From: an uncultured Clostridium sp.
GTDB lineage: Bacteria; Bacillota; Clostridia; Lachnospirales; Lachnospiraceae
Length of the DNA stretch: 64,000 nt
NCBI GenBank assembly: GCA_947178445.1
Contig: CAMWYJ010000011.1
Span: 1 to 64,000 of the forward strand
Direction: 5' to 3'
Shown here piece after piece: positions 1 to 8,860 of the stretch (positions within the stretch are counted from its first letter, which is position 1; every line of letters begins with the position of its first letter). The position numbers were made by a program, and so were the translations under genes. Below the pieces are notes generated by a model, which was given only the letters and a program-made list of their open reading frames with translations, was not told the DNA's origin and made no database searches.

Positions 1-24
1 AGGATATACTGGAAAAAATAAAAC

Positions 25-885
25 ATGAAAAAAAAGAGAAATCAAATTAATAATCGAATAAAAAAGCATTTTCATTTGAAGAAATTTCTGATTGCATATG
101 CCATCATTTTTTCAGTGCTTTGTATTGGGTATCAGGTAAATGCTACAGGCACAGACAATCTGACAGGAAATGATCGTGAGGCAATTACAGATTTGGAAAA
201 TGATGTCCCCTTTACATTAGGAGTGACGGTTGATACAAGTAATGACGAGGGAACTCTTGCCGGTACACTTCAAATGCTTTTAGTGATTACCGTAATTTCC
301 CTAGCTCCATCGATCGTTGTGATGATGACGTCGTTTACACGTATTATTGTAGTCCTGCATTTTCTTAGAACTGCACTAGGTACGCAGTCGGCGCCACCGA
401 ATAATGTATTGGTTGGGCTAGCGTTGTTTTTAACCCTTTTTATTATGACACCGACCCTTAACCGGATTAATGAGGAGGCAATACAGCCACTTACAAATGG
501 TGAAATCACGCAGGAAGAGGGGCTTAAGGCATGTATGGAACCATTACGTGACTTTATGTTTAGCAATATGGAGGATACGAAGGATATTAATTTTTTCCTG
601 GATATGGCTCGTATTGATGATGTGCAGGAGTTGACAGATGTTCCAAATTCTGTCTTAATACCGGCATTTATAATGAGTGAGCTTCGCAAATCCTTCATTA
701 TTGGATTTTTGATTTATATACCGTTTATCATTATTGATATGGTTGTGGCATCTACTTTGATGGCTATGGGTATGATGATGCTGCCACCAACTACCATTTC
801 CATGCCGTTTAAGATTTTATTATTTATTATGGCAGATGGATGGAATTTAGTGATAGGGCAAGTGGTTGAAAGTTTTCGTTACTGA
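25..885 (+). CDS. fliP: Flagellar export gate protein FliP
   Basis: Core subunit of the type III flagellar protein export gate in the cytoplasmic membrane, where FliP, FliQ and FliR form the export pore. The 286-residue product has a basic N-terminus and a signal-like hydrophobic segment (about residues 18-40), then the conserved FliP body with the family sequences MMTSFTRIIVVLHFLR and GMMMLPPTTISMPFKILLF. Helices lie near residues 80-110, 125-150 and 215-260. FliQ, FliR, FlhB and FlhA follow in the usual order. The first 21-28 bases of the window probably hold the end of the preceding gene: a TAA in one frame at 19-21 and a TGA overlapping this ATG at 26-28; fliO would be expected there but cannot be recognised from so few codons. 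No strong ribosome binding site is visible. Identification is secure from length, motifs and context. Confidence 0.97.
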   Translation: MKKKRNQINNRIKKHFHLKKFLIAYAIIFSVLCIGYQVNATGTDNLTGNDREAITDLENDVPFTLGVTVDTSNDEGTLAGTLQMLLVITVISLAPSIVVMMTSFTRIIVVLHFLRTALGTQSAPPNNVLVGLALFLTLFIMTPTLNRINEEAIQPLTNGEITQEEGLKACMEPLRDFMFSNMEDTKDINFFLDMARIDDVQELTDVPNSVLIPAFIMSELRKSFIIGFLIYIPFIIIDMVVASTLMAMGMMMLPPTTISMPFKILLFIMADGWNLVIGQVVESFRY

Positions 886-915
886 CGATAGAGAGATTAG
901 ATTGGAAGTGAAAGA

Positions 916-1185
916 ATGAGTACAGATGTTGTAATTGATATTGCAAGGGAGGCTTTATGGCTGATCATTAAATGTTCCGCACCGCTTTTGCTTGTATCCC
1001 TGCTAGTGGGTTTGACCATCAGTATTTTTCAGACAGTTACGTCCATTCAGGAACAGACATTAACGTTTGTGCCTAAGATATTAAGCATATTCATAACACT
1101 TATTTTGTGTGGTGGTTGGATTATGAATAATATTGTGTCTTTTATGCAACGCCTGTTTGAAAACTTCTCGTTTTATGTGGGGTAG
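916..1185 (+). CDS. fliQ: Flagellar export gate protein FliQ
   Basis: Small two-helix subunit of the flagellar export gate. The 89-residue product has the family length and pattern: hydrophobic segments at about residues 12-37 and 50-72 joined by a short loop containing the FliQ-type stretch SIFQTVTSIQEQTLTFVPK. The gene begins 30 bases after fliP, with GGAAGTGAAAG as ribosome binding site, and ends 3 bases before fliR, so translation of the three gate subunits is probably coupled. Nothing is unusual in the sequence. Confidence 0.96.
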   Translation: MSTDVVIDIAREALWLIIKCSAPLLLVSLLVGLTISIFQTVTSIQEQTLTFVPKILSIFITLILCGGWIMNNIVSFMQRLFENFSFYVG

Positions 1186-1188
1186 ATT

Positions 1189-1992
1189 ATGATTGAGCAA
1201 TCTTTTTCAATCTATCATTTGGAATATTTTCTGGCAGTTGTTGCCAGAGTAATGGGGGTAATGGCATTTGCTCCCATTTTTGGTAATAGTTTAACTGTGA
1301 CAAGAAGGGTAAGAATTTTTTTAGGATTGGCAGTTAGCATGGTAATTGTTACAGCCCATCCATATACACCGCTTCCCTACACTACATTTTTAGGATATAC
1401 TGTCATACTTATAAAAGAACTGGTTGTCGGTGTGACATTGGGATTCTTGGCAAATATAACCCTGTCAATTATTAGTATGGCTGGTCAGTTTATTGATCGT
1501 GAGATGGGTTTTTCCATGGTATCTAATTTTGACCAGACGTTTAATACACAAACAACAATTACTGCAGAATTTTACAGTATGCTGGTGATGGTCATGATGT
1601 TAATTTCTGATATGCATTATTTTATTTTGTCAGCATTGTCTGATTCCTTTGAATTGATTCCATTGGGGAATGTTACCATTGATTCTGGGACGGTGTATGA
1701 TACAATGATTTCCTATATGACAGATTATTTTGTGATTGCCCTAAGAATCAGTTTACCAATTTTAATTGCGATTATGCTGCTTAATATGGTATTGGGGATT
1801 TTGGCAAAAACTGCACCGCAGATGAACATGTTTGTTGTTGGTATCCAGTTAAAAATTCTCTGTGGTTTTGCTGTGTTAATGATTATAATAGAGTTCACTC
1901 CTGGTATTGTAGATTTTGTATATACTGAAATGCAGAATATCGTATATCAGGTTATGAAGGCCTTTTATATGCCGCAATATAGATTGAGGTGA
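1189..1992 (+). CDS. fliR: Flagellar export gate protein FliR
   Basis: Third subunit of the export pore; it completes the helical FliP-FliQ-FliR complex in the membrane. The 267-residue product is strongly hydrophobic with about six predicted membrane segments. It carries the FliR hallmark [19 protein letters not shown] (residues about 102-120), where family members have GxxIdxqmGfgmasvfdP. The start codon lies three bases after the fliQ stop, and the end is 4 bases before flhB, whose ribosome binding site AGGTG lies in the last codons of fliR. Length is normal for the family. Confidence 0.96.
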   Translation: MIEQSFSIYHLEYFLAVVARVMGVMAFAPIFGNSLTVTRRVRIFLGLAVSMVIVTAHPYTPLPYTTFLGYTVILIKELVVGVTLGFLANITLSIISMAGQFIDREMGFSMVSNFDQTFNTQTTITAEFYSMLVMVMMLISDMHYFILSALSDSFELIPLGNVTIDSGTVYDTMISYMTDYFVIALRISLPILIAIMLLNMVLGILAKTAPQMNMFVVGIQLKILCGFAVLMIIIEFTPGIVDFVYTEMQNIVYQVMKAFYMPQYRLR

Positions 1993-1996
1993 TTCT

Positions 1997-3121
1997 TTGA
2001 ATTACGAATACAGGATATTGTTACCCCTTGATTTGCAGATGTTTGCAAAAGAAGGACCGGGTGGTGAGAAAACAGAAGATGCAACTTCCAAAAGATTGGC
2101 TGATGTCAGAAAAGAGGGTAATGTTGCACGGAGCAGGGAAATCCCTACTGCAGCGACATTGCTTGTGTTGTTTGTCTGCCTGAAATATGCAATGGGATTT
2201 GTTGGTAACCACTTGATTTCTACATTTTCGGATTATTACGAAATAATTCCACATTATGTTTCAGAAGGGGTGGATGTCAGGGGTTTTTCCGCATTGTTAG
2301 TAAGTGCGCTTATCAGTTTGTCAATTATAATTATTCCATTCTTACTGACAGGGTTTATTGTGGCCTTTTTTAGTAATTCATTGCAGTTTAAGTTTCAGAT
2401 AACCAAAAAGCCATTGGAACCGAAGTTTAGTAAAATGAATCCGATTAATGGTGTTAAACGAATGTTTTCCCTTAACACATTAATGGAGCTTCTAAAATCA
2501 ATTGTCAAGGTTTTGGTAATAGGTTATATTGCATATAATGTTTTTTCAGAGCATATAAACGATATATATCTATTGTATGATGTTTCTTTGACACAGGGAA
2601 TATTGTTGATGTATGATGTTATTCTGGAATTACTCACAAAGGTCATAATTTTATTTGTTGTGATTTCGGCTGCGGATCTCAAGTTTCAACGGTGGAAATT
2701 CAAAGAAGATAATAAAATGACAAAACAGGAAGTAAAGGATGAGTTTAAAAACCAGGAAGGAGATCCAAAGGTTAAAGGACAGCAAAGACAGCGGATGCAG
2801 CAGGCTTCCATGCGAAGAATGATGGCAGCTATTCCGGAAGCGGATGTGGTAATCACCAATCCGACACATTTTGCTGTAGCTCTTTCTTATAAGTCCGGTC
2901 AGGGGCAGGCTCCAATTGTGGTTGCAAAGGGTGCCGATTTTTTGGCAGGAAGGATTAAAGAAATTGCAAAGGAAAGTAAGGTAGATATTGTTGAGAACAA
3001 ACCCCTTGCCCGAATGCTTTACTATAATGTGGATTTAGGAAGTGAAATACCACCTGAATTATATCAGGCAGTAGCAGAAGTGTTAGCTTATGTATATCAG
3101 CTTCATAATCGTGTAAGCTGA
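1997..3121 (+). CDS. flhB: Flagellar export switch protein FlhB
   Basis: Membrane protein that switches export specificity from hook to filament substrates by self-cleavage. The 374-residue product has the N-terminal [15 protein letters not shown] motif, four membrane segments (about residues 40-60, 95-125, 150-180 and 195-220), and a C-terminal cytoplasmic domain with the autocleavage sequence [11 protein letters not shown] (NPTH, about residue 285). The chosen start is TTG at 1997, with AGGTG five bases upstream; family members usually have about 10-20 residues before GGEKTE, which supports it. ATG at 2039 would be the alternative. It sits between fliR and flhA, as in Bacillus. Confidence 0.95.
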   Translation: MNYEYRILLPLDLQMFAKEGPGGEKTEDATSKRLADVRKEGNVARSREIPTAATLLVLFVCLKYAMGFVGNHLISTFSDYYEIIPHYVSEGVDVRGFSALLVSALISLSIIIIPFLLTGFIVAFFSNSLQFKFQITKKPLEPKFSKMNPINGVKRMFSLNTLMELLKSIVKVLVIGYIAYNVFSEHINDIYLLYDVSLTQGILLMYDVILELLTKVIILFVVISAADLKFQRWKFKEDNKMTKQEVKDEFKNQEGDPKVKGQQRQRMQQASMRRMMAAIPEADVVITNPTHFAVALSYKSGQGQAPIVVAKGADFLAGRIKEIAKESKVDIVENKPLARMLYYNVDLGSEIPPELYQAVAEVLAYVYQLHNRVS

Positions 3122-3158
3122 TGAATATAATGCAGAAGATTAGGAGGTGTGAAAAAGA

Positions 3159-5213
3159 ATGCAGAAATCAGATTTATTTGTTGGCCTATATTTATTAGCT
3201 GCAATTATCTTTTTCATTATTCCGATTCCAAACGTGCTGTTGGATATATTGATTACATTTAACCTTATGGTTGCATTGGTGATTTTGTTTAATTGTCTCT
3301 ATACAGAAGAAACCCTTAATATGTCAAGTTTTCCAACGATTTTGCTCTTTACCACTATTTTTAGGATTTCACTTAATGTATCGTCCACCCGTTTGATTTT
3401 ACAATCAGGTAATCCAGGTGTGGTTGTACAGACTTTTGGTAACTTCGTTGGAGGTGGTAGTCTGGTCATCGGTGCTATTATCTTTATTGTATTGGTTATT
3501 GTACAGATGATCGTTATCAATAAAGGTTCAGAACGTGTATCTGAGGTAACAGCACGTTTTACATTGGATGCCATGCCTGGTAAACAGATGGCGATTGATG
3601 CGGATTTGAATACGGGGGCGATTACCGATAAAGAGGCAATGGAGCGAAGAGAGAAAATCCAGCAGGAATCTGCTTTTTTTGGCTCCATGGATGGTGCTAC
3701 GAAATACGTAAAGGGAGATGCAACGGCAGGTCTTGTTATCACAGCGATTAACCTTGTGGGTGGTATTATAACAGGTGTCATGATGCAGGGTCTGTCAATC
3801 AGCGAGGCTGTACAGAGATATACGATTTTGACTATTGGTGATGGACTTGTTTCGCAGATTCCGTCTATGCTGATTTCTCTTGCAACCGGTATTTTGGTGA
3901 CAAAGGCGGCGAAGGAAAATAATATCGGAACGATTATGATCGGGCAATTGTTCCACATTCCGAAGGTTCTTTATATGGTTGGAGGAACCCTTTGCTTTCT
4001 GGGTATTTTCACACCGCTTCGTTCAGAGGGAAGAATCTTAGTCTATGTTGGTATGGGGCTTGCCATGATTGTTTTGGGAAGAATGATTGGGCATACGCAG
4101 GAAATTGAAGCGATTGAGGAAGAAGTGCAGGAGGAAGAAATTCAGGCAGATGAAATCAGACGGCATGAAAATGTCAATGCTTTATTACAGGTTGACCCAA
4201 TTGAGCTGGAATTTGGTTATGGTATTATCCCTCTTGCAGATGTGAATCAAGGTGGAGATTTACTTGACCGTGTTGTAATGATTAGAAGACAGATTGCATT
4301 AGAATTAGGTGCAGTTGTACCGATTATCCGCCTCAGGGATAATATTCAGCTTAATCCAAATCAGTATATTATTAAGATAAAAGGAATCCAGATCAGTGAA
4401 GGTGAGATTTTATTTGACCATTATATGGCCATGAACCCGGGATATGTAGAAGAGGAAATCACAGGAATTCCAACGTTTGAACCGTCCTTTCATTTACCGG
4501 CAATCTGGATTACAGAAGCACAGAGAGAACGTGCAGAGTCAATGGGATATACGGTTGTGGATCCGCCGTCAATCATAGCAACACATTTGACAGAGATAAT
4601 CAAGAGCCATTTGGATGAACTGCTTACCCGTCAGGATGTGCAAAATCTTATTAATAATGTAAGAGAGACAAATACAACGCTTATCGATGAGCTTGTTCCA
4701 AAGCTGTTAGGTGTTGGTGAAATACAAAAAGTATTACAGAATCTTTTAGGTGAAGGAATATCGATCAGAGATTTAGTGACAATTTTTGAAACATTGGCAG
4801 ATTATGCGGCAACCACCAGAGATACGGATGTGTTGACGGAATATGTAAGACAGCGTTTGAAAAGAGCGATTTCAAATACCTATTTTGCGGACAGTGAAAT
4901 GACAACGGTTGTTACATTAGATCCTCAGATAGAGCAGGATATCATGAATTCCATTAAACAGACAGAGCAGGGTGCATATATTACCTTAGATCCTGCTAAG
5001 ACGAAAAAGATATTAAATTCTGTGGAGACGGAGCTTAAGAAATTAGAGAATCAGGGAAAAGCACCAATTATTATTACGTCTCCGATTGTGAGAATGTATT
5101 TTAAAAAGTTGACATGTGAGTATTTTAAGGATTTAATAGTAATATCATATAATGAGATTGAATCGGATGTAGAATTACAATCAATTGGGGTGGTGACAAT
5201 AAATGATAATTAA
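3159..5213 (+). CDS. flhA: Flagellar export gate protein FlhA
   Basis: Largest subunit of the flagellar export gate; its cytoplasmic ring binds chaperone-substrate complexes and the membrane part helps use proton motive force. The 684-residue product has about eight membrane helices in residues 1-310. The FHIPEP-family region includes FRISLNVSSTRLIL and the loop RFTLDAMPGKQMAIDADLN (about residues 128-146). A long cytoplasmic C-terminal domain follows, with the conserved PPSIIATHLTEIIK segment. A strong ribosome binding site (AGGAGGTG) precedes the ATG. Its stop overlaps the flhF start by 11 bases, indicating coupled translation. Length is typical. Confidence 0.97.
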   Translation: MQKSDLFVGLYLLAAIIFFIIPIPNVLLDILITFNLMVALVILFNCLYTEETLNMSSFPTILLFTTIFRISLNVSSTRLILQSGNPGVVVQTFGNFVGGGSLVIGAIIFIVLVIVQMIVINKGSERVSEVTARFTLDAMPGKQMAIDADLNTGAITDKEAMERREKIQQESAFFGSMDGATKYVKGDATAGLVITAINLVGGIITGVMMQGLSISEAVQRYTILTIGDGLVSQIPSMLISLATGILVTKAAKENNIGTIMIGQLFHIPKVLYMVGGTLCFLGIFTPLRSEGRILVYVGMGLAMIVLGRMIGHTQEIEAIEEEVQEEEIQADEIRRHENVNALLQVDPIELEFGYGIIPLADVNQGGDLLDRVVMIRRQIALELGAVVPIIRLRDNIQLNPNQYIIKIKGIQISEGEILFDHYMAMNPGYVEEEITGIPTFEPSFHLPAIWITEAQRERAESMGYTVVDPPSIIATHLTEIIKSHLDELLTRQDVQNLINNVRETNTTLIDELVPKLLGVGEIQKVLQNLLGEGISIRDLVTIFETLADYAATTRDTDVLTEYVRQRLKRAISNTYFADSEMTTVVTLDPQIEQDIMNSIKQTEQGAYITLDPAKTKKILNSVETELKKLENQGKAPIIITSPIVRMYFKKLTCEYFKDLIVISYNEIESDVELQSIGVVTINDN

Positions 5214-6483
5214 AAAATTTCAAGCAAATTCAGAGACAGAGGCAATTATGTTAGCAAAGGATGATCTTGGAAAAGATGCCATTGTCATGAATATTAAAAC
5301 GATTAAACCAAAGGGAATCTTCAGTATATTCCGAAAGACAAAAGTGGAGGTCACAGCAGCTGTTGATGAGGCTGCAGACAGAGAAAGACAGACGGAAAAG
5401 AAGAACGATGAGGGAAAAACGTCATCAAAATTTAATGCACAGATTGATGAAAAGCTGCACCCGGAACGAAAGATTGAGTCAGAGGAATCCAAAGAGGCGA
5501 AGGAGTTAGAAAAGAAACTTAACAGCCTTGCTATGCTTTTAGAGCAGCAGCTAGAATCGCAAAAAAGAGAAGAAAGCAATAAATCAGAGAAGGATAAGGA
5601 AGTTCATAAAGACGAGAAAACGGATGAGGAAAAAGAAGAAAAAGCAGCAATCCCAGAGAAAGCGAGTCTTAAGGATAAGTCGATTGATTTGATTATTGAG
5701 CAGCTTACCAATAACGAAGTTTCTTATCAATATGCAAAGCAGATTATGGACGAAATTACAAGTGCGGGAAGCATTCGTACACTGGATGATATGCTGGCAT
5801 GTGTTTATCAGAAAATCATCTTAAAATTAGGAGAGACAAAGACGATATCTTATGAAAAGGATGATGAAAAACCTAAGATTGTGTTTTTTATGGGACCAAC
5901 AGGGGTTGGAAAAACAACAACGATTGCAAAACTTTCATCTAAGCTTATATTAGAGAAAAAGAAAAAGATTGCAATCTTTACTGCGGATACCTATCGGATT
6001 GCGGCGGTAGAACAGATTAAAACCTATGCGAATATTTTATCTATTCCGGTGGAGGTTGTGTACGAGAAAGCGGATGTCGAGAAACACTTACCAAAATATA
6101 AGGATTATGACTATATTTTAGTGGATACGGCAGGTCGTTCCCATAAGAATAAAGAACAGGTGGATGATTTAAAGACTTTATTTGAGGCTTTTGCAAAGTA
6201 TGATATTCTAACTTATCTTGTGCTTAGTGCAACGACAAAGTACAAAGATTTGAAAAAAATTACTTCATTATATGAAGATATATCAGAGTATGGTTTGATT
6301 TTTACAAAGTTGGATGAAACGGATGCGATTGGTAATGTATTGAATGTCAAGTTAGATACCGGTATGCCTCTTGCATATATTTCTTATGGACAGAATGTAC
6401 CCGATGATATAGAAATTATGAATCCACAAGTAATCGCCAAACAGGTGCTAGGAGGTGGAGATGGCTATGGATCAGGCAGCTAA
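5203..6483 (+). CDS. flhF: Flagellar placement GTPase FlhF (SRP family)
   Basis: SIMIBI-class GTPase that sets the position, and with FlhG the number, of flagella; it is a paralogue of Ffh and FtsY. The 426-residue product starts with the FlhF B domain (MIIKKFQANSETEAIMLAK), continues through a lysine/glutamate-rich, probably coiled or disordered linker (about residues 60-155), and ends in the NG domain with P-loop GPTGVGKTTTIAKL, TADTYRIAAVEQ, the G3 motif DTAGRS and FTKLDE. The gene overlaps flhA at its start and flhG at its end. The linker is one of the most acidic segments in the operon, but the GTPase motifs are intact. Confidence 0.96.
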   Translation: MIIKKFQANSETEAIMLAKDDLGKDAIVMNIKTIKPKGIFSIFRKTKVEVTAAVDEAADRERQTEKKNDEGKTSSKFNAQIDEKLHPERKIESEESKEAKELEKKLNSLAMLLEQQLESQKREESNKSEKDKEVHKDEKTDEEKEEKAAIPEKASLKDKSIDLIIEQLTNNEVSYQYAKQIMDEITSAGSIRTLDDMLACVYQKIILKLGETKTISYEKDDEKPKIVFFMGPTGVGKTTTIAKLSSKLILEKKKKIAIFTADTYRIAAVEQIKTYANILSIPVEVVYEKADVEKHLPKYKDYDYILVDTAGRSHKNKEQVDDLKTLFEAFAKYDILTYLVLSATTKYKDLKKITSLYEDISEYGLIFTKLDETDAIGNVLNVKLDTGMPLAYISYGQNVPDDIEIMNPQVIAKQVLGGGDGYGSGS

Positions 6484-7348
6484 ATTAAGACAACAGGTAG
6501 AAAAATTGAAAGAGCAGGCCACCACAGCCAGAGTCATTGCGGTAACCAGCGGAAAGGGTGGTGTAGGAAAGACCAGTATTTCCGTAAATCTAGCATTGCA
6601 GTTTCAAAAACAAGGGAAAAGAGTCGTTATATTAGATGCAGATTTTGGGTTAGCAAATGTGGAGGTTATGCTGGGAATTCGTCCAAAGTATGATTTGGCA
6701 GATGTTATCTTTAGCAATCGGTCAATTGAGGATATTATAACCGAAGGACCAGCAGGGATTGGATTTATTTCCGGTGGATCCGGTGTACAGGATATGGGAA
6801 ATCTTGATAAGAACAATCTTCAGAAGCTGATTGCCCAATTGGTAAAACTCGATAATCTTTATGATATAGTGATTATCGATACCGGAGCGGGAATTGCGGA
6901 TTCTGTTATTGAATTTGTATTAAGCTCACCAGAGGTTATTTTGGTGATAACTCCGGAACCGACATCTATTACAGATGCATATTCTTTGCTGAAGGTGGTA
7001 AATCGTAAGAAAGAGTTTGACCGGAATAGTAAGGCAATAAAGGTTATTACAAACAGAGTAGAAAGCTATGAGGATGGACAGGAAATATATGAAAAAATCA
7101 GAATTGTCGTCTCAAAGTTTCTGAATATTCAATTGGAATATCTAGGATATATTCCATATGATAAAAGGATGGAAAATGCTGTGCTCGAACAAAAGCCAGT
7201 TGTTATTGTTGCACCAAACAGTGAACCGGCACTTCGGTTAAAGACAATCTGTAATGTTTTGCTAAATATGCCGGAAGAAGAGACAAAGAAATATGGTATT
7301 GCTAAGGTGTTATTGGATTTAATTAAGAATAAAAAAAGTAAAGGATGA
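6461..7348 (+). CDS. flhG: Flagellar number regulator FlhG (MinD/ParA-type ATPase)
   Basis: MinD-like ATPase that works with FlhF to control flagellar number and basal-body assembly; also called YlxH or FleN. The deviant Walker A motif SGKGGVGKTSISVNLA, the DADFGLANVEVMLG switch and DTGAGIADSV are all present. The N-terminal region has the DQAAKLRQQVE segment, which in this family activates FlhF. ATG at 6461 is preferred: GGAGG ends five bases upstream. A GTG at 6455 and ATG at 6467 are alternatives. It overlaps the end of flhF by 23 bases and is 9 bases from the PilZ gene. Product is 295 residues, normal for the family. Confidence 0.93.
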   Translation: MAMDQAAKLRQQVEKLKEQATTARVIAVTSGKGGVGKTSISVNLALQFQKQGKRVVILDADFGLANVEVMLGIRPKYDLADVIFSNRSIEDIITEGPAGIGFISGGSGVQDMGNLDKNNLQKLIAQLVKLDNLYDIVIIDTGAGIADSVIEFVLSSPEVILVITPEPTSITDAYSLLKVVNRKKEFDRNSKAIKVITNRVESYEDGQEIYEKIRIVVSKFLNIQLEYLGYIPYDKRMENAVLEQKPVVIVAPNSEPALRLKTICNVLLNMPEEETKKYGIAKVLLDLIKNKKSKG

Positions 7349-7357
7349 GAAGAGCCT

Positions 7358-8089
7358 ATGGATAGCAGGATTACAATTGGTGATAAAATTGATTTAGAGA
7401 AAATAGAAACCAGACTTTCCGCAGATCCGGATAAGCATGCTCCGATTTATGCCAGTCAGGTATTGGATGAATCTGAAAATGGAGCAATATTGGCAGCCAT
7501 GCCAATGAAAGAAGGTGCCGTGGTTCCGTTAGGAGTGGGGCAGAAATTTTTCGCTACGTTTTATACAAAATCCGGATTGTTCCGATGTGAGATAGAGGTC
7601 AGTGCCAGATATAAAAAAGGTACGTTGTTTTACATGGAACTTACGCAGAATACAGTTTTTAAGAAAATTCAGCGAAGGGAATATTACCGTTTGGAATGCA
7701 ATATGCAAATGGAATACCGTCTGATTGGTGATGAAGAGAAGAAGTTGATTGAATCGGGAATAATATACGAAGAAGAAAATGTGAATCCGGAATGGAAAAA
7801 AGGTGTGATGTTAGATTTAAGCGGCGGTGGAATCCGATTTGTATCCGCGTTCCAGGAAAAAAAGGATTCCTTTATACAGGTAAGATTTGAAATGCCGGTG
7901 GGAAATGAAGTTGAAATTTTTTGTCTGTATGCAAGGTTACTTCGGTCAGAGAGAAACTTCAATAACACATCAATTTATACCCAGAGAGTTAAGTTTTGGA
8001 AACTTGATAACAAACTAAGGGAAAAAATCATCCGGTCAATTTTTGAAATACAGCGTAAAATGAGGTTAAAGGTATCAGGAAATACATAA
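7358..8089 (+). CDS. PilZ-domain c-di-GMP receptor (YcgR/YpfA-like)
   Basis: Probable cyclic-di-GMP effector that acts as a brake or regulator of flagellar rotation, by analogy with YcgR and Bacillus YpfA/DgrA. The 243-residue product has an N-terminal YcgR_2/flagellar-brake beta domain (about residues 1-95) and a C-terminal PilZ domain. Both c-di-GMP-binding signatures are visible: the RxxxR motif in QRREYYRLEC (near residue 107) and the DxSxxG motif in DLSGGGIRF (near residue 150). No membrane segment or signal peptide. The gene lies between flhG and cheB, so its role in motility is supported by context. Partner proteins cannot be read from the sequence. Confidence 0.88.
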   Translation: MDSRITIGDKIDLEKIETRLSADPDKHAPIYASQVLDESENGAILAAMPMKEGAVVPLGVGQKFFATFYTKSGLFRCEIEVSARYKKGTLFYMELTQNTVFKKIQRREYYRLECNMQMEYRLIGDEEKKLIESGIIYEEENVNPEWKKGVMLDLSGGGIRFVSAFQEKKDSFIQVRFEMPVGNEVEIFCLYARLLRSERNFNNTSIYTQRVKFWKLDNKLREKIIRSIFEIQRKMRLKVSGNT

Positions 8090-8135
8090 ATAGAGAAACA
8101 GAAATGTTACTATGCACTTATGTGAAGGTAAAATA

Positions 8136-8144
8136 TGTTATAAT
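8136..8144 (+). promoter_or_regulatory. Extended -10 promoter upstream of cheB
   Basis: The sequence TGTTATAAT is a perfect extended -10 element (TGn plus TATAAT), located 119 bases before the cheB ATG in the only sizeable gap of the motility operon. A good -35 hexamer is not visible at the 17-base spacing. It would give an internal start for cheB and the genes after it, additional to read-through from upstream. Confidence 0.6.
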
Positions 8145-8150
8145 AGAGAG

Positions 8151-8218
8151 TGTTAAATACTGTGCCGCTGGGTGTACAGTGTTTGGTTTTCGCAGCAACC
8201 GCTGAATTTAAGTATTGC
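8151..8218 (+). ncRNA. Possible structured 5' leader of cheB
   Basis: Just downstream of the extended -10 element, the sequence can fold into a closing stem (AATACT at 8156-8161 with AGTATT at 8211-8216). This encloses one hairpin with CGCTG at 8166-8170 and CAGTG at 8177-8181, and another with GGTT at 8185-8188 and AACC at 8197-8200. The second loop contains GCAGC, able to pair with GCTG of the first stem, so a pseudoknot is possible. ACTGT/ACAGT (8159-8163 with 8176-8180) is a competing stem. It does not match the c-di-GMP-I, c-di-GMP-II or preQ1 consensus as known to me. The folding is seen in the sequence; a regulatory function is inference. Confidence 0.35.
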
Positions 8219-8262
8219 TATTTGGCTTGTTGCTTGCAGGAAGAAAGCTGTGGGTTAATGAT

Positions 8263-8859
8263 ATGAAGAATTATAAGGAAAACAAACTTGTAATCATCGC
8301 TAGTTCTACAGGAGGTCCGAAAGCATTACAACAGGTGATTCCCAAGTTGGATCAAAAGCTGGATGCACCGGTTGTGGTAGTACAGCATATGCCAAAAGGA
8401 TTTACGGCATCGCTTTCGCAAAGATTAGATGAACTTAGTGAAGTATCTGTCAGTGAAGCATGCGATGGAGACATTCTTAAAAAGGGGCATGTATATATTG
8501 CCAGAGGTGGTCTACATATGCGGATAATAAAGAATAAGCAGGGAATGCTGCAAATCCGTGAGACGGAAGAGCCTCCGGTTAATGGATTGCGTCCTTGTGC
8601 AAATATTACATTTGATAGTATTCTTTCTTGTCCGCTCGATGCAATTGTATGTGCTGTGTTGACCGGAATGGGAGCTGATGGGTGTACGGGAATTGAACAT
8701 TTAAAGGAAAAACATAATATTTTTACAATTGCACAGAATCGTGAAACATGCGTTGTTTACGGTATGCCAAAAGCAATTGTTGAACATGATTTGGCAGATA
8801 TGATTCTACCACTAGATGAGATTGGCAAAGCAATTAATATGAAGACGGGGGTGTACTAA
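8263..8859 (+). CDS. cheB: Chemotaxis methylesterase CheB, catalytic domain only
   Basis: Removes methyl groups from, and can deamidate, glutamyl residues of chemoreceptors. The 198-residue product contains a complete CheB catalytic domain: the nucleophile motif in ASSTGGPKAL (about residue 16), the histidine in VVQHMPKGF and the aspartate in TGMGADG. The receiver domain that normally precedes it (about 120 residues plus linker) is absent. Only 173 noncoding bases separate the gene from the PilZ gene, and they contain no receiver remnant. The start is chosen at ATG 8263; TTG codons at 8215 and 8227 would add a few nonconserved residues. The ribosome binding site is weak. Without the receiver it cannot be activated by CheA phosphotransfer in the usual way; it may be constitutive or regulated otherwise (inference). 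Confidence 0.85.
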   Translation: MKNYKENKLVIIASSTGGPKALQQVIPKLDQKLDAPVVVVQHMPKGFTASLSQRLDELSEVSVSEACDGDILKKGHVYIARGGLHMRIIKNKQGMLQIRETEEPPVNGLRPCANITFDSILSCPLDAIVCAVLTGMGADGCTGIEHLKEKHNIFTIAQNRETCVVYGMPKAIVEHDLADMILPLDEIGKAINMKTGVY

Positions 8860-8860
8860 A

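Noticed and set aside
270-698. Antisense ORF over fliP (142 codons, - strand)
   Set aside because: It is the complement of strongly conserved fliP codons, has no ribosome binding site and no recognisable domain.
8090-8262. c-di-GMP riboswitch upstream of cheB
   Set aside because: The context (PilZ, motility) invites it, but the conserved class I and class II core sequences are not present.
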